A stretch of DNA of 64,000 nt from Terrimonas sp937888905 (GCA_937888905.1 CALATA010000013.1:124001-188000), one strand, 5' to 3'. Shown: positions 34,482 through 43,569, counted from the stretch's first letter. The notes: a model not told the origin generated them from the letters alone. Translations and numbers: made by a program.

Positions 34482-34787
34482 TTACAGCACTTCCCTTGAA
34501 GCCGCGATATAATTCAAGACCTCTATCTGCGGCTCGCCGGTTAAATTTTTATCCCGTTCCTGCTGGAATTGCAGAAAGGACGGCACTTGCAATAGTTCCT
34601 CCTGTATGGCTTTGTCCTGGTATTGCGAGAGATGCACAAAAGTACCACCATCATTTTTTTGAAAAATGGTATAGAGGAAACGGCTGTTATCAAGGGTTTT
34701 AAAATCCTGCAGGAAGGCTTCAATCAATTGTTTGTTGACAGAAACATGTCCCTCATTAATGGTATAAGTCACTTTTACCGCAATCAT
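34482..34787 (-). CDS. Small dimeric alpha/beta-barrel-like protein
   Basis: 101 residues with alternating strands and helices ('IAVKVTYTINEGHVSVN', 'FLYTIFQKNDGGTFVHLSQY', 'FLQFQQERDKNL') that suggest the ABM/ferredoxin-like stress-dimer fold. No catalytic residues can be named. It is convergent with the HsdR_N gene (6-base gap) and lies just downstream of the PhyH-family gene on the minus strand, with a 9-base gap. Confidence 0.6.
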   Translation of the reverse strand: MIAVKVTYTINEGHVSVNKQLIEAFLQDFKTLDNSRFLYTIFQKNDGGTFVHLSQYQDKAIQEELLQVPSFLQFQQERDKNLTGEPQIEVLNYIAASREVL

Positions 34788-34796
34788 AGGATTTAT

Positions 34797-35747
34797 TTAT
34801 AGCCGGTTAAAACTAAGGTATTGTACAAACCTGGGCAGGTCAGAGTGATTACAGCTTGCGGCATGCGGCAATGTCTGCAACCACAGCACAACATCTCCTT
34901 TTTTGCCGGCGATGTATTCAGGCTTCAGCGTTGTGCGCATCTGGTGATACGATTCAATTTCATCCGGATATTTTTGCTGCCAGTCATCAAATTGTTTGTG
35001 AAATCCCGGAACGACTTTTAACGGACCTCTGTTTTCCGGCACGTCATTCAGGTAGATCAACCCCTGAATATAAGTCGGATCGGGTTTGCGGTAATTCATA
35101 TCCCAGTGAAGCAGATGATGTGCAAATTTCCAATCATCTGTTTCAGGCGGATTGAAACTTCCTTTGTCGGTTTGCGGAATAATCGCATAAGTATTATAGA
35201 GTTCCGCAAAAAGTTGTTTGATATTCGGATGCGAGCGTACCCGGTGCATACTTTCGTGCTGGTATTGCTGCAACATTAATCCGTGCCAGTCGGTATGTCC
35301 TTTGTACCAGGTAGACGGATCCGCCAGATCGATTGCCAGAAAACCACAAATAAAATCGGTAACGGCATCGCATAGTTCCTCTTCCACCAGACCACTTACC
35401 CTGATATAGCCCTGCTCCTGCCAGTGCACTAGTTGTTCATCGTTCAGCAGTTTTCGTTCAACCACCGCCGGGCCATCGGCCATTTCATTTTGCTGCCATT
35501 CGCGGAAAGCAGCGGCCGACGCCTTTATTTGCTGCTCCCCTTTTATCCGGATCATCCATTCCTGCAAATGCGCGATATCTTTACAGTCGGCATAGATGAA
35601 CTGATAAGTTTCAAATCGTCCAAGACCGTACATATCTATCCACACCGCTTCTGTTTTGCTATAATCCGCAGACGCAGGAGGAGCAAGTCCTTCTTTCAAT
35701 GATTTATGGCGCTCGTAAAACACCGGGAGAAATGCACAGTCGATCAT
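34797..35747 (-). CDS. Phytanoyl-CoA dioxygenase (PhyH) family protein
   Basis: 316 residues. The jelly-roll iron site is suggested by His-x-Asp in 'LLHWDMNYR' (near 219-221) and a distal His in 'LQTLPHAASCNHSDLPRFVQY' near 295. An N-terminal 'WIDMYGLGRFETYQF' segment precedes the core. Such enzymes use 2-oxoglutarate to hydroxylate various small molecules; the substrate is unknown. It is directly upstream of the small barrel-like gene. Confidence 0.8.
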   Translation of the reverse strand: MIDCAFLPVFYERHKSLKEGLAPPASADYSKTEAVWIDMYGLGRFETYQFIYADCKDIAHLQEWMIRIKGEQQIKASAAAFREWQQNEMADGPAVVERKLLNDEQLVHWQEQGYIRVSGLVEEELCDAVTDFICGFLAIDLADPSTWYKGHTDWHGLMLQQYQHESMHRVRSHPNIKQLFAELYNTYAIIPQTDKGSFNPPETDDWKFAHHLLHWDMNYRKPDPTYIQGLIYLNDVPENRGPLKVVPGFHKQFDDWQQKYPDEIESYHQMRTTLKPEYIAGKKGDVVLWLQTLPHAASCNHSDLPRFVQYLSFNRL

Positions 35748-35774
35748 GAACCTTGTTATTTATCGGGTAATCTA

Positions 35775-36473
35775 CTACTGTTCTTCGTCCTCTTCTTCTT
35801 CATCGTCTTCATACGACACATAAGACCATTCCACTTCTATTTCGTCCAGCAATTCATCAAAAGCGTGCTGATCGCTGGTGCCGATAAAAACAGCATTGCA
35901 ATTGCCGCTATCATCGAAAGATAGACTGATCACTTCGCGGAAATCATCGGTATACACTTTTTGTTTTTCCCAACTGATGTCCGGCACTTCGTTCCAACGT
36001 TGCTGTATCGCTTTTACCACTTCCGGATCAACCTCATCCAGGCAATTGGCATTGTATTTTAATCCACCCATTGTACCGTTGTAAACAGCCATGAGCAGGA
36101 AAAAATTCTCCACCGTGCTGGTTTCCCGGTGCCAGTCGGGCATTTCTTCATCGCCGTAATTGCCCCAAACCGGCGGACTCTCCAATTGCAACTCATCTTT
36201 CTTTATACCCCAGCTCACCACTCCCTGGTTTTCTTCGTAAAACAGCAGATAATCATCTTCTGAATAACCGACTTCACCGTTGGGTTTCAGCAAACGGTTG
36301 TGCGAGGCATTGACGCGCTCATTTTTTCCAAGATGCAGATAGTAATCGCGGAGCTTGCCGGGCAGGCGAACACCAAGGTCGATTTCCAGGTTAATGATTT
36401 CCTCTTCGGAATAGCCAAACGTTTCATCGGCTGGTAAATCGTACAGGGTACGTATCTTTTGAAGGTACATCAT
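35775..36473 (-). CDS. SMI1/KNR4 (SUKH) family protein
   Basis: 232 residues from ATG 36473 (a TTG two codons earlier is less likely). The start 'GYSEEEIINLEIDLGVRLPGKLRDYYLHLG' near 20-50 is the SUKH signature, and 'VENFFLLMAVYNGTMGGLK' is the usual aromatic region. The C-terminus is an acidic tail of Asp/Glu. SUKH proteins are often immunity proteins of polymorphic toxins, but no toxin gene is adjacent. Confidence 0.8.
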   Translation of the reverse strand: MMYLQKIRTLYDLPADETFGYSEEEIINLEIDLGVRLPGKLRDYYLHLGKNERVNASHNRLLKPNGEVGYSEDDYLLFYEENQGVVSWGIKKDELQLESPPVWGNYGDEEMPDWHRETSTVENFFLLMAVYNGTMGGLKYNANCLDEVDPEVVKAIQQRWNEVPDISWEKQKVYTDDFREVISLSFDDSGNCNAVFIGTSDQHAFDELLDEIEVEWSYVSYEDDEEEEDEEQ

Positions 36474-36535
36474 ATCCAAATTTCCACATTTTCCGGCTTC
36501 TTTCTGCGTTTGGGATTAAATTTTTAAATTAAAAA

Positions 36536-37099
36536 ATGGAAACAAACATTCTCTGGAGCGGTCGTGAATATTTTTCGCTGGAAAATTGCCTGATAAAATC
36601 AGTTAATCAAGGGCACACGATCACGTCGACCATTGTGGGTTATTATGAAGAAAAAATATATAAAGTTGATTACCGGATAGAGACGGATGCGCACTGGCAT
36701 ACGCAAGTACTGGAAATTCATTGTTTCCACGATCACCATGTCTTTTCCAATTTATTGCAGGCCGACGGACATGGAAGCTGGACCTGCAACGGCATGCCGG
36801 TCCCGGAACTGGATGGTTGTATCGACGTGGATATACCTGTGACGCCATTTACCAATACCCTTCCGATCCGTCGTTTACAATGGCAGCATAAAGAAACCAG
36901 GGAAATCAACGTGGTATACTGTGATGTATTGGCGCGGAATATCCGCCGTGTGGCGCAGCAATACACCTGCCTTTCAGACACCGCTTATCACTATCAGAAT
37001 GTACCGAATGATTTTGAAGCTACGATACAGACAGACCGGTCGGGATTTGTGGTGGACTATCCGGAATTATTTGTGCGGAAAGCTGTTTCTATTCGTTGA
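36536..37099 (+). CDS. Putative glycolipid-binding family (PF06475) protein
   Basis: 187 residues. The N-terminal 'ILWSGREYFSLENCLI', the 'ADGHGSWTCNGMPVPELDGCIDVD' segment near 75-98 and 'YRIETDAHWHTQVLEI' are family hallmarks. The exact function is not established. It is divergent from the SUKH gene. Confidence 0.85.
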   Translation: METNILWSGREYFSLENCLIKSVNQGHTITSTIVGYYEEKIYKVDYRIETDAHWHTQVLEIHCFHDHHVFSNLLQADGHGSWTCNGMPVPELDGCIDVDIPVTPFTNTLPIRRLQWQHKETREINVVYCDVLARNIRRVAQQYTCLSDTAYHYQNVPNDFEATIQTDRSGFVVDYPELFVRKAVSIR

Positions 37100-37158
37100 C
37101 CGCAACTGTAACTTTTTATTGTTGAATGCGTTTAACAGGTACAAAATATGCTGATAAA

Positions 37159-37995
37159 ATGACAAGATTACTATCTGTTGCACTTCTGCTGGGCATCGGC
37201 CCTGTTCTTTGTTCTGCCCAGACCGTTCCCTATAACGAAAAGAAAATCTACAAGGATAAATTCGACAACGCCATTCCGGTATTGAATGTGGCAACCTTTC
37301 ACATGGGCTTTACATCCGACGCTTCCTCCACCAACTTCGATGAGCACGACCGTAAAAACCAGGAAGAAATAAAAAAAGTAGCGAAATTGCTTGCTGCCTT
37401 TAAACCCACTATCATTGTCATCGAAGATCTTCCCGCAAATGATTCTGCGCGGCTAGCGGACTTCCTCGACTACTGCAATAATCCGGCAAAAAAATATAAA
37501 GATCCCGACGAGCGGGAGCTACTTGCTTACGAAGTAGGCAGATTGAGCCAGGCAAAAAAAATATACGGCGTGGATTTTAAAGAAGGCTACGACTATAATA
37601 TTGGTGGCAAAATTTCCAATCCTGCCGACAAAACCACCGTTAGCCAATACTGGAGCCTGCTCGACTACAACGAAAAGAGAAATCCTGAAGAAGGTATTCC
37701 TTTTTATGATTTGTTCAAATTGAACAATCATCCGCAATACCTGGAAAGTCTCATCAACATCAACGCCGATTTGCTGACCTATATTTCCACGAAAGGAAAA
37801 TCAGAAGGCGCCGATGAAGCAGCAAAATTCTATCATCGCAACCTGGTGATGTTCTCCAATCTTAATCAGATTCAGGTGACATCAACCGATCGTATATTCA
37901 TCCTGATGGGCGGCACCCATACGGCCTTCTTCCAGGATTTTCTTAAGCGAAGCCCGAAATTCAACCTGGTGAATGTGTTTGATTATTTGAAGTAA
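37159..37995 (+). CDS. DUF5694-type exported protein
   Basis: 278 residues from ATG 37159, signal peptide 1-21. The mature protein has 'VLNVATFHMGFTSD' and 'GGTHTAFFQDFLKRSPKFNLVNVFDYL' as paired conserved ends, with 'IVIEDLP' between; this pattern resembles DUF5694/TraB-like hydrolases of Bacteroidota. Two His residues (HMGF and THTAF) could bind a metal. Function unknown. Confidence 0.7.
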   Translation: MTRLLSVALLLGIGPVLCSAQTVPYNEKKIYKDKFDNAIPVLNVATFHMGFTSDASSTNFDEHDRKNQEEIKKVAKLLAAFKPTIIVIEDLPANDSARLADFLDYCNNPAKKYKDPDERELLAYEVGRLSQAKKIYGVDFKEGYDYNIGGKISNPADKTTVSQYWSLLDYNEKRNPEEGIPFYDLFKLNNHPQYLESLININADLLTYISTKGKSEGADEAAKFYHRNLVMFSNLNQIQVTSTDRIFILMGGTHTAFFQDFLKRSPKFNLVNVFDYLK

Positions 37996-38037
37996 ACAGT
38001 CAATACGTTTCCTTTTCCTGGTTCATGAGGACACCAT

Positions 38038-38259
38038 AACTGTTCGGAAGATTTTAAAACTGTCAATCCGACATCACGCCACCGTTGGTCTCCAGACCAA
38101 CGGGCCTCCCTATCCTTGAGTTATGTACGAAGTTGACCCTAAGCTACCTGACTTTTGCTTGTTGGTCGGGAGACCAACAAGGGCGCTAACTTATACCTCA
38201 CGCCGCCATTACGTTTAAAAATGAAAAGCGACTCCTTGCGATAAACGTTCCGAACAGTT
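38038..38259 (+). repeat. MITE-like element, copy B
   Basis: 222 bases bounded by perfect 12-bp inverted ends: AACTGTTCGGAA (38038-38049) and TTCCGAACAGTT (38248-38259). Two internal hairpins are perfect: CCGTTGGTCT-CC-AGACCAACGG (38082-38103) and CTTGTTGGTC-GGGA-GACCAACAAG (38158-38181). No protein is encoded. A reversed copy is at 31391-31620. Confidence 0.85.
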
Positions 38260-38304
38260 GTTCACTTATTGACGATTAACGCCTTTTGAATTTTGACTTT
38301 TGAA

Positions 38305-38883
38305 TTAAAACTCCACATCATCCGCCACATTGCCTCCCTGTTCTTCTGCAAATCTCTTCGCATACTCCGCTTGTTTCTTCTGCTGGTAGTCGATAAAATG
38401 ATGAATATTCCCGGTCTGGCCGCCGGCCATTTCCTGGTTTTGCACTTCCATCCACTTCATGGCTACGGTTTGAAAATCCCCCAATGAAATGCCATAATTT
38501 TCCTGGATCCATTGTGCGCCGTCATATCCATATTCGTAGGCAGCCTGACGTGCGCCATTCAGTTCTTCGTAGAAATAACGATCGTCGCGCATTTTGTCGA
38601 GGTTGGCTTTTCCTTCGTCGCCCACCTGGGCCTGGAGGTCTTTTAACTTCGGATGATTTTCCGCTTGTCCGAAATACTCGCCAAAGGCCATCGTCACGGC
38701 AAAGCTGCTGTCCTCCTGCATACGCGCCACCCACAAGGCAGACGCCTCTTCAAATACAGCATGTTCGATGCCTAATTTTTTACAGATTTCTTTTACATCA
38801 ACGCCATTGGCCATTTTAGCCGACACCGCTGCGTAGTCATAAAGCGAAACGCCATGAATCGGCTCTAACAATGGATTGCTCAT
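38305..38883 (-). CDS. DUF6620-like protein, last gene of SPFH cassette
   Basis: 192 residues. The start 'MSNPLLEPIHGVSLYDYAAVSAKMANGVD'-like shape and the 'SALWVARMQEDSSFAVTMAFGEYFGQ' segment resemble DUF6620. It is probably cytosolic and helical, with an acidic end. It is the last of four genes packed within 2.7 kb on the minus strand, with a 12-base gap from the coiled-coil zinc-ribbon gene. Confidence 0.75.
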   Translation of the reverse strand: MSNPLLEPIHGVSLYDYAAVSAKMANGVDVKEICKKLGIEHAVFEEASALWVARMQEDSSFAVTMAFGEYFGQAENHPKLKDLQAQVGDEGKANLDKMRDDRYFYEELNGARQAAYEYGYDGAQWIQENYGISLGDFQTVAMKWMEVQNQEMAGGQTGNIHHFIDYQQKKQAEYAKRFAEEQGGNVADDVEF

Positions 38884-38895
38884 AGTTACTAATGC

Positions 38896-39831
38896 TTAAA
38901 GTTTATATTTTCTGTAGTCGCTCAATAAACGGTTGTAGAATTTCTCATGCTCCTCCGTCAATGCCGGATTAATCTTGTTCCATTCATCAAACATCGCACG
39001 CAAATAGGTTTGATACAGCGCAGGACGTTTGCGCTCAAGTTCCTCATGCAGTTTTCCCAATTCTTCGATGCGGCTGGTCTTTTCCCTGATGACCCGGTTG
39101 TTTTTTTCCTGAATAAGACTCAATTGTATCTTGTGACGCTCGAGGTATAATTCCTGCGTTTTAGCAGGTATCGCATCATGTTCTTTCAACAGATGGGCCG
39201 TTCTTTGTTCGGCGAGACTGCGGCCAAGCTGTTCCAGCGTTTTTGCTTTGGAACTCGGCTCAAAGGTATTGCGGGTCTGACAGGCGGGACAGGTTATATA
39301 GGTGGTAGTGAAATAGATTTTTTCAATAACTATAGGACTTCCGCATTGGACGCAGGCAAATTTATTCCTGATCGCTTCGTATTCGTCGAGTATCTGCTGG
39401 TATTTTGCTTCGTAGTTTTCGGAGTAAGTCGCCTCTACCTGGCCGCGGTAGTGATTCTTCAATTCATCCAGTTGGTTGTAGCGGTCGTAGCAATCGTTTC
39501 TGAAATCGTAATAAGCCGTGGATAATGCATGATCATTGGTGGTAAAGCGAAAATTGGTGATCTTCTCTTCTTTTACTTCCAGCGCTTTTTTCTGAATACT
39601 GTCCAGTTGTCCGAGTACGGCGGCTTTCATGCGGTGATAGGCGCGCTTGTATTCGTCTGTATCAGTATTGTTCAACTCAGTTAATTCGGGAAGAGAGGCT
39701 TCTGCAAACTCCTTCATCTTTTGTTCCAGCTTTTCGATGAATGCGAAAAATCGTTCCCTGGTTTCTTCCATTTCCTTGATAGCGGCAGTGGCTTCGTTGT
39801 TTGTTGCCTGGTTGCTGAAAAGTCCGAACAT
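38896..39831 (-). CDS. Coiled-coil protein with central zinc ribbon
   Basis: 311 residues: helical Glu/Lys-rich coiled coil (about 10-155), then a C-x2-C pair at about 163-166 and a second CPAC pair near 183-186, giving a four-cysteine zinc ribbon, then another coiled coil to the end. No known domain name. It lies 2 bases after the small zinc-ribbon gene and is part of the SPFH cassette. Confidence 0.75.
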   Translation of the reverse strand: MFGLFSNQATNNEATAAIKEMEETRERFFAFIEKLEQKMKEFAEASLPELTELNNTDTDEYKRAYHRMKAAVLGQLDSIQKKALEVKEEKITNFRFTTNDHALSTAYYDFRNDCYDRYNQLDELKNHYRGQVEATYSENYEAKYQQILDEYEAIRNKFACVQCGSPIVIEKIYFTTTYITCPACQTRNTFEPSSKAKTLEQLGRSLAEQRTAHLLKEHDAIPAKTQELYLERHKIQLSLIQEKNNRVIREKTSRIEELGKLHEELERKRPALYQTYLRAMFDEWNKINPALTEEHEKFYNRLLSDYRKYKL

Positions 39832-39833
39832 AG

Positions 39834-40085
39834 TCAGGTGTTTTGAGAATTATCTTCTTTTTTCAGGTTAATGCCATCGGTAAGTTGGACGGAAAGGAAT
39901 TCGAATCCGCAGTAGGCGCAATGTGTGAGACCGTCTTGTTTTGCACGGCCGGCACCGCAATTGGGGCAGGCGCGCACATTTACTTTTGCCTCTTCCCCGG
40001 TAAATTCTCCGCCGTAATTTTTTTGTTCTTTCGCCTTTTGTTTCATCCGCTCCAACAATGAAAGCGGTTTATTTTCTGCTGACAT
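39834..40085 (-). CDS. Small double-CxxC zinc-ribbon protein
   Basis: 83 residues. Basic N-terminal helix ('LLERMKQKAKEQKNYGG'), then CPNCG and CAYCG pairs near 41-58 forming one zinc ribbon, then a short tail. Its gap to the SPFH gene is 5 bases. The zinc ribbon recalls adaptor partners of SPFH proteins. Confidence 0.8.
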   Translation of the reverse strand: MSAENKPLSLLERMKQKAKEQKNYGGEFTGEEAKVNVRACPNCGAGRAKQDGLTHCAYCGFEFLSVQLTDGINLKKEDNSQNT

Positions 40086-40090
40086 AGCCT

Positions 40091-41022
40091 TTACAGTTTA
40101 TCGATGAGTTCTGCTTTTTTGGCTTTGTATTCCGTTTCATCAATCAGGCCGTTTTCAAAAAGCAATTTCAATTGCTGTAACCGGCCTGCGATATCATCTT
40201 GTGGTTTCTGCTGTGTCTGGTTTAGCAGGATGCCCATGGCCATGGCATTGGTAGTGGCTTCGTTGACTGCCGTTCCTTTTTCACCGATTGCCTGTGCAGT
40301 GTTGAAGCGTGTGTATTTGTCCATGTCGTTCACCATGTTCATGTTGGTGATCTTGTCGAAATGCGCAGCCACTTCTTCCGGCAGCGTGACGCTGGTGATG
40401 GTGAACGTCAGCAGTTCGATCCCAAACTGTGCAAAGTATGGCCGGAGGAATGGTTCGATTTTCCTGCCGAGTTCGGTTACGTTACCGGCCACATCCGTTA
40501 CGGAAATATTTTGCTGCGCCAGTACTTCTCCGAATTTAGGAGCGATAAAATCACGCAGCTCTTGCTGCAGTTCGAAGATGGTAAAGGTTTTATAAGAGCC
40601 GGCGTATTGCCCGAAAAAGATGGTGATGTCGTTGATGCGGATATCGAAGGTGCCGAAAGCGCGCACGCGCACCTGTCCGAATTCCGGATCGCGCATCATT
40701 ACCGGCGCAGGCGTTCCCCATTTATTGTTGACGAACTGCCGGGTATTGATAAAATAAATATCTGCTTTGAAAGGACTCTTGAATCCGTATTTCCAGCCTT
40801 TGAGCCGGCTTAGGATGGGATGTTTTCGGTTTGCAGCGTATGCAGGCCCGGCTGAAAAACGTCGGCAAGTTGTCCTTCGTTAAGAAACACCGCCACCTGT
40901 GATTCACGGACGGTAAGTTTAGCACCGTTTTTAATTTCCTTGTCTTCATCTGCATATTTCCACATCAGCAGATTGGGATCGGGAGTAGTATCTTCTATGA
41001 TCTCGATGAAAGGAGCATTCAT
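40091..41022 (-). pseudogene. SPFH-domain protein with SHOCT tail, frameshifted
   Basis: First reading frame 41022 down to a stop near 40810 gives 'LHTLQTENIPS*'; the continuation, 'LSRLKGWKYGFKSPFKADIYF' (split here as reading-frame sense only), lies in another frame and runs to 40091. The product is the YdjI-type SPFH protein: N-terminal segment, core, and a C-terminal SHOCT motif ('LFENGLIDETEYKAKKAEL'). The two parts would join as Asn-Ile-Pro-Ile-Leu if one more C were present in the CCC run at 40817-40819. So the gene is either freshly frameshifted or the sequence has a one-base error. It heads the four-gene cassette. Confidence 0.85.
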
Positions 41023-41303
41023 TAGCTGTACGGTTTACATGGTTGGCAGTTGATGATCAAGAAAGGATCAAAAAGGACAACAGCGAACGTAATGCACTTT
41101 TTCAAATGCCATGGTATGCCGTTCCGGTATTGTCTTTTTGCGACAACATCGAAGACAATTTTAGTGCCACGCTTCCGATAACGTGTTGATTATTTGGTTA
41201 ATTATCGCCGGAAAAGTGATTCGGGTCCGGGCGACTAAGGATTTACCATTGGTTTGGGTGAGAAGATTTTTTTTTGGGGGGGGTATTTTCAAGGCTTCTT
41301 TGA

Positions 41304-41531
41304 TTAAACGTACCCCAACTTTGAAAGCTTTTCAACACGGCCATCCTTAATTTTTTTTACAACCCAACCGTCCTCGGATACAACTACATATCCCATTACC
41401 TCCATAGCATTTTTTGCAGCCCGACGCCCCGCAGCTTTTGCTGTAGCCACAACCATTCTTTTGGTCAAATACGCATAGCCAAATTTGCAACTTTTCCTAT
41501 CGCTGGCATTCATAAAAAAGTTAATCCTCAC
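41304..41531 (-). CDS. Small conserved-looking protein
   Basis: 75 residues with GTG at 41531 (stop of the upstream bestrophin gene overlaps it by 3 bases); ATG at 41513 or 41456 are alternatives, the latter giving the part that looks conserved: an Ala/Lys-rich helix ('ATAKAAGRRAAKNAMEVMG') then 'YVVVSEDGWVVKKIKDG'. It is probably cytosolic. Function unknown. Confidence 0.55.
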   Translation of the reverse strand: MRINFFMNASDRKSCKFGYAYLTKRMVVATAKAAGRRAAKNAMEVMGYVVVSEDGWVVKKIKDGRVEKLSKLGYV

Positions 41532-42415
41532 ATCACGTAATAACTGCCACCCGCTATCATTTTCGGCGGTACCTCCTGTCCTGTCATCTCCAGCATATTT
41601 CGTTCGATGGTGGCCGACAACGTAGTCATCGGCGTATCGGTCGGTTTGTTTTCAAACGGGTCCTGCATCAGGATGGATGTCTGCTCGATGGCAATGAACA
41701 ATACCGGTATCAGGGTCACCAAAAACATTTCAACAAAAACGTTATTATCATCCAGGCCAAAAGGCAATAGGGTCATCAATACATAGATCAGGAAATGTAT
41801 TAGCAGACTATACGACCGGGGAAATACGGTGCTCTTGATGCGTTCACAGCGTCCCATGGCATCGGTCAATCGGTGAATGGTGCTGTCGAGCTGTACCTGC
41901 CTGTTTGGGTCCATCGCATACTTTGTAGTGATGGCAGATAATTTCTCCGCATGACGGGTGAGCAGCAGGTTGGGAATGTTTTCACCGGCAATACCGTATT
42001 TCGCACAATAGTCTCTCACCCTGTCCGTCATTTCCAGGTTGCGAAGCGAATTAGCCAGGGCATAACACCACATCGTCTGCCGCTGTACAAAGCTTTGGAT
42101 GATGTGTTGCTTTTGTTCATCCGCCGGAAGGAATTGTTGTAATTGCCGGATCAATGTCCGGCTGTCGTTGACAATCGCGCCCCATACCACACGTGCTTCC
42201 CACCAACGCTCATACGATTGCGAGGTACGGAAAGCCAGTAACAGGGAAAGTAAAGTGCCGACCAATGCCGAAAGTGCGAACGGGATAGTAATGTTGGAGA
42301 AAAAAGACATGTGGTCTAATATACCTACCGCTATCGCGTAAAATAAAATAGCGGCGGCGTCCCAGACGATAAGTTTCAGAAAGTAAGCGATCGAGATTCT
42401 TTTCTTAATGAGCAT
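41528..42415 (-). CDS. Bestrophin-family anion channel-like protein
   Basis: 295 residues. 'FRTSQSYERWWEARVVWG' near 62-79 is the bestrophin signature, and four hydrophobic segments (about 10-30, 40-60, 205-225, 232-250) fit the fold. Bacterial members form pentameric channels. The stop overlaps the next small gene's start. Confidence 0.9.
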   Translation of the reverse strand: MLIKKRISIAYFLKLIVWDAAAILFYAIAVGILDHMSFFSNITIPFALSALVGTLLSLLLAFRTSQSYERWWEARVVWGAIVNDSRTLIRQLQQFLPADEQKQHIIQSFVQRQTMWCYALANSLRNLEMTDRVRDYCAKYGIAGENIPNLLLTRHAEKLSAITTKYAMDPNRQVQLDSTIHRLTDAMGRCERIKSTVFPRSYSLLIHFLIYVLMTLLPFGLDDNNVFVEMFLVTLIPVLFIAIEQTSILMQDPFENKPTDTPMTTLSATIERNMLEMTGQEVPPKMIAGGSYYVM

Positions 42416-42516
42416 ATAGATGACAGGTGGTTTGAATGTCTATACTCCATTCATGCAACCGGTATGCCAATTAAAAGTCAAAAGGCAAAATGGGCGGGAA
42501 CTTCGCCCCTGCCCCT

Positions 42517-43293
42517 TTATTTGCTATCTGATTGCAGGAAGTCCTTCACTATTTTTGCCGTAAAGGTTATCATTTCCTGATCGGCTTCACCGGATTCAAG
42601 TGATCCTATGCAGGAACCATGCGTGCCGGGCAGGATCACCAATTGCGAACCCGGTATCAGCTCGGCCATTTTCAAAGCATGCCCGTTCTTTATCACGTCC
42701 AGGTTGTTGTTGATGATCAATGCCGGTGAGCCGATCTGCGCCAGCAATTCATCAGGAATGTCTTTGAAATGTATCATCCGCTGCCGGTCTTTTTCGAATA
42801 CATTTTCCAGCGCTTGCTGATCCGGGTTAACCGCCAGGAATGCATTTCTCAACGATTCGGGCATTACTTCCAGCGTGACGTTGGCCATTCCTTCGAAAAA
42901 ACCATCCGGTAAACCCGATCGCTGATAACAACCCGCAGCCAGTACCAGTTTGCCGGCTACCGACGGATGACGGATCGCTATTTGCATCGCCGTAGTAGCT
43001 CCGTTGCTAAAACCAAATAGGGCAGCGCGCCCGATACCGAGCGATTGCAACAAACCAGCCACATCATCGGCATCTTGCTCAAAACTCTCCGGCTGATCGC
43101 GGTCACTCGTCCTGCCGTGCGCCTGCAATTCCATCGCGATTACCATAAAGCTGGGGAAAAGCAAAGGAAGTATCCGTCCCCAGGTACTGTCTATCGTAGA
43201 ACCACCACCGTGAATCAGTACCAGCGGCTGTCCTTCGCCATGTTTTTCGTAATACATGCGGATGCCCGCTATTTCTTTATAGCCCGTTTCCAT
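42517..43293 (-). CDS. Alpha/beta-fold hydrolase
   Basis: 258 residues. The oxyanion 'VLIHGGGS' (25-32), the nucleophile Ser in 'LFGFSNGATT' (near 95), and the late His in 'LPGTHGSCIG' near 228 form the expected triad with a central Asp. The substrate is unknown; esterase or haloalkane-like activities are possible. Confidence 0.88.
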   Translation of the reverse strand: METGYKEIAGIRMYYEKHGEGQPLVLIHGGGSTIDSTWGRILPLLFPSFMVIAMELQAHGRTSDRDQPESFEQDADDVAGLLQSLGIGRAALFGFSNGATTAMQIAIRHPSVAGKLVLAAGCYQRSGLPDGFFEGMANVTLEVMPESLRNAFLAVNPDQQALENVFEKDRQRMIHFKDIPDELLAQIGSPALIINNNLDVIKNGHALKMAELIPGSQLVILPGTHGSCIGSLESGEADQEMITFTAKIVKDFLQSDSK

Positions 43294-43569
43294 AAATTCA
43301 AAGTCAACATTAAAAATTCAACAGCGAAGATTAGTACAATACCTCAGTACAATAATATAAAAACCAGACGAAGTCTTAAAGCCCGGATACGAACAGGCCA
43401 AAAATCCCGACCGGCAACGCCGGGGAACTTTTATCTTTAGATTTAAGCAACCCGGTTAACTGTTGGTGTGGGTCTCTTAATTTGTGAATACAATGAAATG
43501 AACACCAGAGCGGCGAAACATTACAGGTTGTGAACTCTTTGAATTTTTACTTTTGAATTTTGAATTATT

